From: Flavobacterium sp. CBA20B-1
GTDB lineage: Bacteria > Bacteroidota > Bacteroidia > Flavobacteriales > Flavobacteriaceae
NCBI RefSeq assembly: GCF_028473145.1
Contig: NZ_CP092370.1
Span: 372,001-436,000, forward strand
Reading direction: 5' to 3'
Length of the DNA stretch: 64,000 nucleotides
Position 1 is the stretch's first letter. Each line of letters opens with the position of its first letter. The notes beneath the pieces were generated by a model, which saw only the letters and a list, made by a program, of their open reading frames with translations, had not been told where the DNA came from and did no database searches. Positions 1 to 7,599 of the stretch are shown piece after piece. The position numbers and the translations under genes are program-made.

Positions 1-160
1 TTTTAGCATCAGCTAAAAGCTTTCCAGAACGAGCCATATAAACTGCTAAATCGTTACCGCGAACAACAGCTTCATTTATATCCTCGCTGAGAGTAATCTC
101 AAGGAAATTTTGTATTTCCCCGAGTTCTTTTTGAATATTTTCTTTTGATGTGATACTCAT
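1..160 (-). CDS. Hypothetical phage-type protein (partial, C-terminus beyond window)
   Basis: The ATG is at 158-160 and the frame is open to the window edge, giving 53 codons that begin MSITSKENIQKELGEIQNFL. It ends 1 nt after the stop of the MBL-fold gene, so it is the next gene of the same leftward operon. The N-terminal half looks helical and charged. I do not recognise a family. Existence is supported by the start position and tight spacing; function is unknown. Confidence 0.6.
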   Translation of the reverse strand, partial: MSITSKENIQKELGEIQNFLEITLSEDINEAVVRGNDLAVYMARSGKLLADAK

Positions 161-161
161 T

Positions 162-896
162 CTAAAAAGGATTTTTATTAAATAGAATATCAAGTCCGTT
201 ATACGCAACAATGGTATTCTTTCCGGTTGCTTCTAGGACATTCTTTTGGAACTCTATTTCGTTAGAGTTGGAATCAGATAAATGGATTAAAACAATGTTG
301 TTAACTGCCGTTAAATCATTCACATTAAGCAGATCGATACACTTCTGAATAGATAGGTGTGATTTTAAAATACGATCTCTTAAAAACTTTCTATCAAACT
401 TTAATTTTTGGTCGATGATGTCCTCACAAAAATTAGCTTCAATTATCAAGTTGTTTAAACCGTTGAATTTGTAAGGCGAATAAAAGCTATCCGTCAAAAA
501 TAATGTTACACCACACTCGGGATGCTGTATTAAAAAACCTAAAGGTTCATTTGCATCGTGCCGTATATCAAATGGAATAATTTTAAAGTTTCCGATTTGA
601 TATATTTTTTTTGATTGAATAGGGTGAGTGTTGTGATGTTCTGCTACTCCGGATGCTTCTAACGTTCCATGACTTGCGTAAACTTTAATCCCGGCAGAAA
701 GAACATCTTTTATCGCTTTATTATGATCGCCATGTTCGTGAGAAATCAAACAGCCTACAACCTTTGAAAAGTCGTAATTTAAAGCTTCTTTTATCTTTTT
801 GATAACAACACCACATTCAATAAGCAATACCTCCTCTTTGTTGTAGAGAAGGTATGCGTTACCTTGGCTTCCTGTGCCTATTACTTTAAGGTTCAT
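162..896 (-). CDS. MBL-fold metallo-hydrolase (YycJ/WalJ-like), phage-type
   Basis: A 244-aa metallo-beta-lactamase-fold protein. The HxHxDH metal motif is seen as SHEHGDH (H53, H55, D57, H58). H113, D136 and H205 fit the later metal ligands. The N-terminal SQGNAYLL resembles the SSGNCYLL start of YycJ-like proteins. Family members are phosphodiesterases or nucleases with two metal ions. It sits in the same operon as RecT and an SbcC/Rad50-like ATPase, so I infer a DNA-processing role. Its start overlaps the preceding gene by 11 nt, as expected of tightly packed phage genes. Confidence 0.85.
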   Translation of the reverse strand: MNLKVIGTGSQGNAYLLYNKEEVLLIECGVVIKKIKEALNYDFSKVVGCLISHEHGDHNKAIKDVLSAGIKVYASHGTLEASGVAEHHNTHPIQSKKIYQIGNFKIIPFDIRHDANEPLGFLIQHPECGVTLFLTDSFYSPYKFNGLNNLIIEANFCEDIIDQKLKFDRKFLRDRILKSHLSIQKCIDLLNVNDLTAVNNIVLIHLSDSNSNEIEFQKNVLEATGKNTIVAYNGLDILFNKNPF

Positions 897-1179
897 CTTT
901 AATTCTTTTTAAGACGTTTTGAATTTTAGACCATAAAAAATTCGGTATTGAATTATCGTCATTTTCTAATGTGTCAAGGATTTCAAACATATCTTCGGCG
1001 TGAATACATTTCAAAGCGTTTTGCCTTTGCTCATCCATTTCTTTATTATTCCATTCTTCAGAAAAGTCTTGACTAATTAAGTATGAAAATTGTGCGATTT
1101 TATATCTACCACCCAATTGCGTGCCTACAATATTCCAAGCAGGTTTGCTTTTACTGTGTTGAAGTTTCCATTTTGCCAT
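886..1179 (-). CDS. Hypothetical protein in recombination operon
   Basis: A 97-aa product I do not recognise. It begins MAKWKLQHSKSKPAWNIVGT and has an acidic, helical C-terminal half. It overlaps the MBL gene start by 11 nt and lies 50 nt after the 1230-1937 gene, so it belongs to the leftward operon. No signal peptide or membrane segment is visible. Confidence 0.65.
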   Translation of the reverse strand: MAKWKLQHSKSKPAWNIVGTQLGGRYKIAQFSYLISQDFSEEWNNKEMDEQRQNALKCIHAEDMFEILDTLENDDNSIPNFLWSKIQNVLKRIKDEP

Positions 1180-1229
1180 AATTGATATTTATAAAAAGCA
1201 CGATTATTAAGTCTAATCGTGCAATTACT

Positions 1230-1937
1230 TTAAGGTTCATTGATAATGAACTTAAAATGATCCCCTCCAAGAAACAGAGGTTTGTGTTCCTTTTTAAAAG
1301 ATTTAATAACTTTTATTTTTTTTAAAAAATCAACAACTTCTTCCAACTGTTCATCTATTAAATTTATTCTACTTTTAGAGAAATGTTTTGGAGCTATAAT
1401 TTCAAACAGTAGATTTTTTGTTATCTCAAAGGTTGTGTTTTGAGATAAAATGAAAATAAACGATCTAAAAAAAAGCTCACTCACTCTTGAAGTACCTTTG
1501 TTAAAGGTAAAGTAGTTATTGAATTTGTAAATAAAATCAATATTTGAGTAAATGAATTTAAAAACCTGAGTATCTGTTAAAATCGGATCAATTAATACGC
1601 GAATTTCGTTCGTGTTACAAAAACTTATTTTTAGAGTCCCATGCTTTGAACTAATACTTTCAAGCGTTTGAATAACTTCTTTTTGTTGTCTACCTCCTGG
1701 TTTATCACTACTAAATTTATGTTTTGATATTTCAAAACTTGATGTTTTTAATGATATAAAAACGTTACTTCCGTTAGTGTTTAAGAATTGAGAATTAAGA
1801 ATTAATTTATGAGGGGCAGAAAGATTTTTTTGTCTAAAAGCCAATATTGAAAATATACTCAAGATTGTTTTTAGCTCAATTGAACTGTAATTTTTAAAAA
1901 GATTTAGTTCACTTAAATTATATTTATAGATTTTCAT
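1230..1937 (-). CDS. Hypothetical 235-aa protein, possibly replication-related
   Basis: A 235-aa, lysine- and phenylalanine-rich protein of unknown family. The length and the mix of helical and strand-like segments recall small winged-helix replication proteins, but no diagnostic motif is visible, so this is only a suggestion. It lies 15 nt downstream of recT and is transcribed with it. No membrane segments are apparent. Confidence 0.6.
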   Translation of the reverse strand: MKIYKYNLSELNLFKNYSSIELKTILSIFSILAFRQKNLSAPHKLILNSQFLNTNGSNVFISLKTSSFEISKHKFSSDKPGGRQQKEVIQTLESISSKHGTLKISFCNTNEIRVLIDPILTDTQVFKFIYSNIDFIYKFNNYFTFNKGTSRVSELFFRSFIFILSQNTTFEITKNLLFEIIAPKHFSKSRINLIDEQLEEVVDFLKKIKVIKSFKKEHKPLFLGGDHFKFIINEP

Positions 1938-1952
1938 ATTTCACTTTTTAAA

Positions 1953-2858
1953 TTAAAACCCTGGTCCATCCATTACTGTTTGCGGTGCTTCTTGTTCAAC
2001 CACCTCATTATGATTGTCGATGATTTCCTGATGGTTTTCTTCAACGATTTCAGCTTCTTCATAGTTTTCAAATCCTATTGTTTCGTTATTTGCATTTTGG
2101 TTGATTTCGTGTTGAACTTTACCTTTTTCAGTATCAACGTAATCGTTTTCTTCTAATGGATCGTATAGGATTGAATCGTCTGAACTGCTGATCAATAATT
2201 TACAAGCTCGGTTAATAACGGTTTTGACTGCCATTTGATCAGGGAAGTTTTTATGTGCCGGAGAATTGCCTTTTGAACCACCTTGACCCCAAGCAGCCTG
2301 AATTTGTTTTATGTTCATAATTTCAACATCTACGGTACCGTCTTTCAATTCATAAACAGCATAAGCGCCTTTTAAAATTGTACTGCCAATACTATCTAAA
2401 GACTGAGTGTGTTTGATTATTTTCCTGCGACCGCTCATTGCATCAACTTCGAATTCCAAAACATCACCTTCAAAAATTGCGTTTCCTTTGATTGATTTAA
2501 GATTGCCATATCTTTTAGCAATTGCAATGTTTCCGGCATAAGAAATAGAACATTCTAATTTTTGCCCATAAGGAATGAAATAACATTGTTTTTTGATCGG
2601 CGAAACTCCGTAAACAACCATTTTTAATAATGCTTCTGCAACCGATGCTTTATCGCATTTTTCAATAAGATTGTTTTTAGGATCCGAAAGAATGATGTAA
2701 GCAGATTTTAAAGCGTTTTCAACTATGTAATCTTTTGGCAGAACTAATTCGCCAGACTTTTGAAATGATTCTACTTTTGCAAGCACCTGTGTAGATATAT
2801 CTTTTTTTACTTCAGATACTTGTGTGTTTGGGTTTGGGTTTGGATTTTGTGTGTTCAT
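1953..2858 (-). CDS. recT: RecT-family single-strand annealing recombinase
   Basis: A 301-aa RecT protein. After an Asn/Pro-rich tail (residues 1-20) comes the RecT core: an AEALLKMVVYGVSPIKKQCYF-like segment, YGQKLECSISYAGNIAIAKR and, further on, the FPDQMAVKTVINRACKLL region typical of the family. Residues from about 240 form an acidic tail. RecT anneals complementary strands during phage recombination. No RecE-type exonuclease lies next to it; an MBL hydrolase and an SbcC-like ATPase do. Its start overlaps the stop of the DnaA-IV gene by 4 nt. Confidence 0.93.
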   Translation of the reverse strand: MNTQNPNPNPNTQVSEVKKDISTQVLAKVESFQKSGELVLPKDYIVENALKSAYIILSDPKNNLIEKCDKASVAEALLKMVVYGVSPIKKQCYFIPYGQKLECSISYAGNIAIAKRYGNLKSIKGNAIFEGDVLEFEVDAMSGRRKIIKHTQSLDSIGSTILKGAYAVYELKDGTVDVEIMNIKQIQAAWGQGGSKGNSPAHKNFPDQMAVKTVINRACKLLISSSDDSILYDPLEENDYVDTEKGKVQHEINQNANNETIGFENYEEAEIVEENHQEIIDNHNEVVEQEAPQTVMDGPGF

Positions 2859-3139
2859 GATAAGTTAAGTTTATCGTTAATATTTTTAAATTTTTGTTTA
2901 AAATCTTTATGGTATTTTTTTAATTCGGTTGCCCTGTTGGCACCATGTATAGCGGTATTGTGTTTTCTGCCTAAATAATCTCCAATCTCTTTACAAGACT
3001 TGTTTGTCAAGTAGAATGCGAACCAGAAAAATAAAAAGCGTGCATCGGCAATTGCTCTTTTTCGAAGAGGAGACTTTAAAACATCGGGTGTGGTGTTGGT
3101 CTCCTCTGTAACTACTTCAAGAATTATATTGAGTTCCAT
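2855..3139 (-). CDS. Stand-alone DnaA domain IV-like DNA-binding protein
   Basis: A 94-aa protein matching only the C-terminal DnaA-box-binding domain: the helix pattern around RKRAIADARFLFFWFAFYLT is followed by KEIGDYLGRKHNTAIHGA, equivalent to the DnaA signature (EIG..FGGRDHTTVLHA). The AAA+ module is absent. Such proteins occur in Bacteroidota phages. It may mark or initiate at a phage origin, or compete for host DnaA boxes (inference). It overlaps recT by 4 nt. Confidence 0.82.
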   Translation of the reverse strand: MELNIILEVVTEETNTTPDVLKSPLRKRAIADARFLFFWFAFYLTNKSCKEIGDYLGRKHNTAIHGANRATELKKYHKDFKQKFKNINDKLNLS

Positions 3140-3174
3140 AAGAAATTATTTTTCCCATGGATTAGAGTGGTTGG

Positions 3175-5205
3175 TTAAGCAGATATTATGAATTCAGACG
3201 ATACATTATCAACTCTTAAAACATTGTCTTTTTCACTTACAATAAGGTTTATGATTTGCGATTTTGTATCAATTAAATAAGAAACTGATTCTCTATTGTC
3301 TAAAAATACGGGTGAGCTAACATTGTAAAATTCAGATAATGTATTTATAATATCGATTCCTGCGTTAATTCGCGATGCCGTATTTGCGCTATGAAATGGA
3401 ACGCCATTTATTAGAGCTTCACAGCATTCAACTTCACCACCGTTAATCTGCGTATCAAACAATTTGAAAGTAACTAGCTGGAACTTGTTGTTGATATTTT
3501 CTTCTAAAGCTTCAATATTTAGCTTTATGAATTTTTCAATATCAAACTGTTGTTTTTCCAATTCCAGAAGCGAATTGCTTAATTGCGATTCTTCTTGCTC
3601 TAATTCTTTTATACGGTTGTTAGCGGCTGCAATTTGAATTTTAGTACCTAACTTTTCGTTAATTTCTTTGATACGATTTTGAATAGCAGTTTTATGAATT
3701 TGCAAATCTTCATTGTTTGTAGGCTGAATGGTGCTTAATTCGGTTTCTTTGTTGTTCAACTCAATTTTAAGACTGTCGTAATCTGGATGCGTTAAAAGCA
3801 TTTCAGTAAACAAATCATTAAAAGATTTAGTATCAGCAGAATTTAGTACATTTTGTTCCAATTCAATTGCTGCATTAATTGATGTGACTTCACTATTAAG
3901 TTTCGTAATATATTCAGAAGCGCTGTTTTTCTGATTTTCAAAACCTTTTAAATTTTGCTCAAGAAACTCCTTTTCGTTTTTTAGTTGTGAACCTTTTTGA
4001 GTGATAGCATCAAGTCTGTTTTTCTTTGAGGTGTTGAAATTAATTGTAAGCTCATTTCGTTTTGCTTCTACATCACCGCTCTCAAACTCGCGTTTACATG
4101 CCGGGCAATGAAATGCGCTTTCATCAAAAGTCAATTTTTCAGAATTAACCGATTGCCATTCTTCACGCAATTTCTGCATATCAAAATCAATACTTTCCAA
4201 TTGTTTTTTAGATGAAGTGATTTTGTTATCAACTTGCTGTAAGTTGTTTTGAGCGTTTGTTAATTCGTACTGATGGTTTGATAACTGTTGCTTTAATGTG
4301 TCAACCTTTGAGGTGTCAACCATCGTTTTATTGGCAGCTTTATTTCGCAATTCGTTTTCAATAGTACTGATTTGCGTTTTGAGTTCAAAAATTCGATTTT
4401 GAATAGAGGTTTTCTTATTGATAAACTCTTGATTTTGATTAGAAGCGTCTTGCAACTGCAAATCAATATCGTTCAATCTTTGTTCGTTAAGCGACAATTC
4501 TTTTTCCAAATCTTCAAATAACAGCGGAACCGGCTTTGATTTTTGCACTTCATCAATGCGCGTTGGTATTTGCTTTAATTCTTCTTTTACCTTTTTTACT
4601 TTTGAAGCATTTTCTAACTGCAATTCGCGAATAGTTTTCTTTTCGGTGAGTTGTAAAATGTGACTTAAGCCGTTTGAAGCATAATCAACATTAATATCTC
4701 CGGCAATATCGATCAATACTTTTCTTCTATCCTGCCATTTTAGGTTATTAAACGCTAAAGGATTTGAAATAAGTTTGAATACCGATTCATCAAGCAAATC
4801 ATTAATCTTGCTAGTGAACTCTTTGGCGTTCATTGGCACTTCGTTCCAAAAATAAACCGTTTCGTTTCCGGTAAATTCAGGTTCTGAAAATCCTCTTTTC
4901 TTTACCCATTTTTCGCGGTGTATTCTTTTAATAACGATTTCCTCACCGTTTACATCCAAAACGCCTTCCACTTCATTTTCTATTTTTTGAATTGGCAATC
5001 CGTTTTTGTCTAGCGGCTTAATATCAAAGTCTTTTCGGTCTTGGCTGTCTTTTCCAAAAAGCAACCAGGTGAACGCATCAAATATGGTTGTTTTACCAGT
5101 ACCATTGGCACCGTAAATATTTGTTACATCGCTAAAATCGATGTGTTGGTTTTTAATCCCTTTGAAATTTGTAAGAGATAACTTTTTTAAGGCAATGCTT
5201 TTCAT
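3175..5205 (-). CDS. SbcC/Rad50/SMC-like ATPase with zinc-hook cysteines
   Basis: A 676-aa AAA_23-type ATPase. Walker A GANGTGKT spans residues 32-39. Long coiled-coil arms follow (about 200-350 and 375-580). A CPAC motif at C367/C370 sits at the apex, as in the Rad50 zinc hook. The C-terminal lobe contains PVFLDNRE in the Walker B position. It is much shorter than bacterial SbcC (about 1000 aa) but organised the same way. Rad50-like ATPases pair with a nuclease; no calcineurin-type SbcD is visible here, and the operon MBL hydrolase is a possible partner (inference). It lies between the DnaA-IV gene and a small ORF. Confidence 0.88.
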   Translation of the reverse strand: MKSIALKKLSLTNFKGIKNQHIDFSDVTNIYGANGTGKTTIFDAFTWLLFGKDSQDRKDFDIKPLDKNGLPIQKIENEVEGVLDVNGEEIVIKRIHREKWVKKRGFSEPEFTGNETVYFWNEVPMNAKEFTSKINDLLDESVFKLISNPLAFNNLKWQDRRKVLIDIAGDINVDYASNGLSHILQLTEKKTIRELQLENASKVKKVKEELKQIPTRIDEVQKSKPVPLLFEDLEKELSLNEQRLNDIDLQLQDASNQNQEFINKKTSIQNRIFELKTQISTIENELRNKAANKTMVDTSKVDTLKQQLSNHQYELTNAQNNLQQVDNKITSSKKQLESIDFDMQKLREEWQSVNSEKLTFDESAFHCPACKREFESGDVEAKRNELTINFNTSKKNRLDAITQKGSQLKNEKEFLEQNLKGFENQKNSASEYITKLNSEVTSINAAIELEQNVLNSADTKSFNDLFTEMLLTHPDYDSLKIELNNKETELSTIQPTNNEDLQIHKTAIQNRIKEINEKLGTKIQIAAANNRIKELEQEESQLSNSLLELEKQQFDIEKFIKLNIEALEENINNKFQLVTFKLFDTQINGGEVECCEALINGVPFHSANTASRINAGIDIINTLSEFYNVSSPVFLDNRESVSYLIDTKSQIINLIVSEKDNVLRVDNVSSEFIISA

Positions 5206-5207
5206 AA

Positions 5208-5435
5208 TTAATGTAGGTTAGCGTGGTATTTTAAATTGAATTTTTGCTCTATTTTGTGAGCGAATGGAAAGTTTTTGTCTTTGGATAATTCAACCAATTC
5301 AAAAGCTTTCTGCTTATCTGTGGTTTTTTCAAATTCTTTTAAAACAAGATTTGAAAATTTAGATTCCTGATTGGAATTAAGGAAAAAGACTTTTTTAAAT
5401 TTTCCTTTTAACGAAGATTTGTTTAAGTTTGTCAT
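5208..5435 (-). CDS. Small basic hypothetical protein
   Basis: A 75-aa product starting MTNLNKSSLKGKFKKVFF, ending 2 nt before the ATPase start. An upstream in-frame ATG at 5501 would give 97 aa; I chose 5435 because the upstream extension is low-complexity and lies in what looks like the intergenic leader. Lysine-rich and helical; family unknown. Confidence 0.55.
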   Translation of the reverse strand: MTNLNKSSLKGKFKKVFFLNSNQESKFSNLVLKEFEKTTDKQKAFELVELSKDKNFPFAHKIEQKFNLKYHANLH

Positions 5436-5506
5436 AGAATTAGGATTAGTGGTATAATTCTGATTTAGGTTAATAAAAAGGGAGTGTTTGCAAAAAAGCA
5501 CTCCCT

Positions 5507-5794
5507 TTAATTTTTTCCGTGAATACGTTCGTATTCTGCTTTTACAGATGTTCCAGAGAACTTATTCACACCTTTTTGCTTTTTTAGTAAGCAATCGCGG
5601 TTATTTCCAAACCAATAGCGAATGGTGTGTGGTGACACTCTAAAAATCTCTGATACTTCTTTGGTAGAGTAGGAGCGGTTGGTTTTAATCTTTTCTTCTT
5701 TTGGGTTAACAAGATCTTTGATTAAACCAAATACTTTTACAGCTGATAGGCTTGCAATGCGCTCCACATCTTCTCTTGATAGGGTAGTTTCCAT
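5507..5794 (-). CDS. Helix-turn-helix protein (MerR/excisionase-like)
   Basis: A 95-aa protein with a helix-turn-helix at about residues 43-70 (TKEVSEIFRVSPHTIRYWF), the pattern of MerR or excisionase-type HTH_17 domains. The N-terminal 35 residues are helical. Its place near the head of the early operon suggests an early regulator or a recombination directionality factor. No effector domain is present. Confidence 0.75.
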   Translation of the reverse strand: METTLSREDVERIASLSAVKVFGLIKDLVNPKEEKIKTNRSYSTKEVSEIFRVSPHTIRYWFGNNRDCLLKKQKGVNKFSGTSVKAEYERIHGKN

Positions 5795-5795
5795 A

Positions 5796-5939
5796 TTACA
5801 AACAAATTATTTTATATTGGTTATACATTTCTTTTACGAAAGCTGCGGTTGATTTGTTTTGATCAATTACTGCTTTCATTGCTTTAGAAATAGCTTGCAT
5901 TTCTAAATTGATTTTGTTGGTGATTTCATCTAAATTCAT
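5796..5939 (-). CDS. Small hypothetical protein (47 aa)
   Basis: The ATG is at 5937-5939 and the TAA at 5796-5798. The product is helical and begins MNLDEITNKINLEMQAISKA. The stop is 1 nt from the start of the downstream HTH gene, which supports real coding in the same operon. Function unknown. Confidence 0.5.
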   Translation of the reverse strand: MNLDEITNKINLEMQAISKAMKAVIDQNKSTAAFVKEMYNQYKIICL

Positions 5940-5958
5940 GGTATTGGTGGTTTATAGG

Positions 5959-6090
5959 TTAAGCTCTGTTATATTTTAAATACTGTTCAAAATACATTTG
6001 TTCGGTTCTAGAGCATTTTAAATAGGTTTTGCCGTTAATTAGCCACTTCCCAGCAACTAATTTGATGTCAATTATCAATCCTTTAAGCAT
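5959..6090 (-). CDS. Small hypothetical protein (43 aa)
   Basis: The ATG is at 6088-6090 and the TAA at 5959-5961. The product begins MLKGLIIDIKLVAGKWLING and looks like a small beta-rich phage protein. It is the first gene after a terminator-like hairpin at 6112-6148 in the leftward early region. Function unknown. Confidence 0.5.
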   Translation of the reverse strand: MLKGLIIDIKLVAGKWLINGKTYLKCSRTEQMYFEQYLKYNRA

Positions 6091-6111
6091 GGTTTATTGG
6101 GTGTTAAGGTT

Positions 6112-6148
6112 AAAAAAAAGGTGAACCGCCCATCCCTCGCAGTTCACC
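6112..6148 (-). terminator. Rho-independent terminator on the leftward strand
   Basis: Read on the minus strand, GGTGAAC (6142-6148) and GTTCACC (6120-6126) form a 7-bp stem followed by eight U (6112-6119). It lies inside the leftward early region, upstream of the HTH/SbcC/recT genes, so it ends transcripts from 7049-6516 or acts as an internal terminator bypassed by read-through. Confidence 0.7.
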
Positions 6149-6200
6149 CCACAACTACAACTTACTAAAAATGGACTTATGTAATAAATTGGGATGGTTT

Positions 6201-6256
6201 AACTTGAACCGTTGTAGCATTGAAGCAAGTTTCTATTTCAAAACCAACGGTTTTTT
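6201..6256 (+). promoter_or_regulatory. Hairpin plus U-run element upstream of a small rightward ORF
   Basis: AACCGTTG (6207-6214) is complementary to CAACGGTT (6245-6252), which runs into a T-tract. A second pair, AACTTG (6201-6206) with CAAGTT (6226-6231), overlaps it, so the two foldings compete or form a pseudoknot. The layout resembles an attenuator or the end of a very short RNA. A similar element lies at 7067-7116. Both precede a small ATGAAAA-start ORF. Confidence 0.45.
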
Positions 6257-6292
6257 AATTAAATTTGAAGTGCTAACAAAAATTTAATTATT

Positions 6293-6547
6293 ATGAAAAA
6301 TGAATTTGTACGTTTGATAAATGCTTTTCTTTATCGAGATGATATACCAAAAGCAGATGTTTTAGAAAAGATTAATTCTCTGATAGAAAGTACTTTTCTG
6401 GTCGATGATCTCGTTTTAGCCCAGAATGTAATGAATACTTATAGAATTGATATCAATAATTTCTGTACGAATCCTACAAGTCAAGAATTAGTAAAGATAA
6501 TTCCATGCTTTACTGCTATTCTTTCTCTTTTAAATCTTCAAGAATAG
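6293..6547 (+). CDS. Small hypothetical protein (84 aa)
   Basis: A helical, neutral-to-acidic product beginning MKNEFVRLINAFLYRDDIPK, of no recognised family. It points against the early operon and its 3' end overlaps the opposite-strand gene (6516-7049) by 32 nt. A TAAATTTG box lies upstream near 6260. Confidence 0.55.
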   Translation: MKNEFVRLINAFLYRDDIPKADVLEKINSLIESTFLVDDLVLAQNVMNTYRIDINNFCTNPTSQELVKIIPCFTAILSLLNLQE

Positions 6548-7049
6548 AAAGTAATTTCAGTTGTTCAATTTTATAACTCTCTTTATAAGGACTATCTTCA
6601 TAGTAAAATAGTTCAATCTGTTTTTTAAGAATTTCAATCTGTTGTTCAATAGGAGACAGGTTGAATAATTTTGCGCCTAAGATTTCGATTTCAGTACTTA
6701 TACTCAAATCAATTGAAGTTTGTTCTAAATGTGAAACAGCATTTTGAATTTCATGAACATGCTTTATTTCAAAAGCCAATTGAGCTAATTTAGGAGAGCC
6801 AAGTAACCAAAATCCGGAATGTTCTAAGTTTAATTTTGAAACATATATTCCTTTATCTAGAATGGTATAAATATGACCATCTAAACATCTAAAACCGAAT
6901 CTGTAAAGCCATTCTTTGGTTATTTCTATTGGTGTAAATGGTTCATCTAACTGTTCCAAGTGATATTTTCCAAGAAGCTCTTTTGTTATTTCAGTTACTT
7001 CACCTTTATATAGTACGATGTTTCCTATTTGATAATTTTCTTTTTTCAT
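6516..7049 (-). CDS. Hypothetical phage-type protein (177 aa)
   Basis: A 177-aa protein. The N-terminal part (NYQIGNIVLYKGEVTEI) looks like the small beta-barrel opening of proteins common in flavobacterial prophages. The middle (EWLYRFGFRC) and helical C-terminus have no motif I recognise. It is part of the leftward set and its 3' end overlaps the convergent gene 6293-6547. Confidence 0.65.
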   Translation of the reverse strand: MKKENYQIGNIVLYKGEVTEITKELLGKYHLEQLDEPFTPIEITKEWLYRFGFRCLDGHIYTILDKGIYVSKLNLEHSGFWLLGSPKLAQLAFEIKHVHEIQNAVSHLEQTSIDLSISTEIEILGAKLFNLSPIEQQIEILKKQIELFYYEDSPYKESYKIEQLKLLSILEDLKEKE

Positions 7050-7066
7050 GCTTATAAATTTTAGTT

Positions 7067-7116
7067 CCGCTGCAAGTATTACTCTTGTAAATTGATTGTT
7101 TCAACAGCGGTTTTTT
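7067..7116 (+). promoter_or_regulatory. Second hairpin plus U-run element
   Basis: CCGCTG (7067-7072) pairs with CAGCGG (7105-7110) and is followed by six T (7111-7116). An inner CAAG/CTTG pair lies at 7073-7076 and 7084-7087. The downstream TTTTTTAATTA and the distance to the ATGAAAA start resemble the element at 6201-6256, suggesting a duplicated intergenic unit. Confidence 0.4.
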
Positions 7117-7154
7117 AATTATATTAGAGTGTCAAACATTTAATATAATTTATT

Positions 7155-7337
7155 ATGAAAAGATTTAGAATTATTGAGTTTAGTTCATCTGGAAATACTG
7201 AAACTGAAAACAAATTAAACCAAGAGATTAAACAAAACGAGAAAATAATACATTTCTCAGTTGAGAAAAATCCTAATGTTTATTCTCAAACTATTAATAA
7301 GTTTATTATTAGAGCCATTCTTGAGGTAAATCCTTAA
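7155..7337 (+). CDS. Small hypothetical protein (60 aa)
   Basis: A polar 60-aa product beginning MKRFRIIEFSSSGNTETENK, of unknown family. It has the same arrangement as 6293-6547: a hairpin/T-run element upstream and a 29-nt 3' overlap with a convergent minus-strand gene. I treat it as a probable small phage gene. Confidence 0.45.
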   Translation: MKRFRIIEFSSSGNTETENKLNQEIKQNEKIIHFSVEKNPNVYSQTINKFIIRAILEVNP

Positions 7338-7491
7338 AATCTTCAAGAAGCCACTTGTTAATTTCATCAGCGGTTTTTAATAATTCTGTTGATGAAACTT
7401 TTCCTTCTTTATTTGTGTAATTTCCATCGTGCATTTTCAAAGCTATTTTTAATCCAATAAGCTTTATTTGTGCTATAGTTTCTCTATTCAT
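7309..7491 (-). CDS. Small hypothetical protein (60 aa)
   Basis: Start chosen at 7489-7491 (MNRETIAQIKLIGLKIALKM). The longer frame runs through a tRNA gene, whose T-arm accounts for the GSNPALG stretch, so it is not coding there. Helical; ends LPQEWL. It overlaps the convergent 7155-7337 gene. Function unknown. Confidence 0.5.
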   Translation of the reverse strand: MNRETIAQIKLIGLKIALKMHDGNYTNKEGKVSSTELLKTADEINKWLLEDFKDLPQEWL

Positions 7492-7514
7492 GATCCATAA
7501 TTTATAATTTTTAG

Positions 7515-7590
7515 TACCCAAAGCAGGATTCGAACCAGCATCATCACCATATCCTAAGTATGGCCGCTTTACCATTTTGCGTATTTGGGT
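7515..7590 (-). tRNA. tRNA-like gene, anticodon UAG (Leu codon CUA), short variable loop
   Basis: On the minus strand ACCCAAA (7584-7590) pairs perfectly with TTTGGGT (7516-7522) as the acceptor stem. The D-arm is CGC/GCG around a loop containing GG. The anticodon stem is CCATA/TATGG with loop CTTAGGA, giving anticodon UAG. The T-arm is GCTGG-TTCGAAT-CCTGC with one T-T mismatch. A Leu tRNA should have a long variable arm; here it is only about 7 nt. CCA is not encoded. It is probably a phage tRNA or a degenerate copy. Confidence 0.7.
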
Positions 7591-7599
7591 AATTGTTGG

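Noticed and set aside
7309..7575. 88-aa reading of the 7309-7491 gene
   Set aside because: The extra N-terminal part is translated tRNA (GSNPALG from the T-arm).
7515..7590. Amber suppressor tRNA or tmRNA end
   Set aside because: The anticodon is UAG, not CUA, so it reads Leu codons. There is no tmRNA tag frame, and the 5' acceptor strand is adjacent, so it is a normal-length tRNA.
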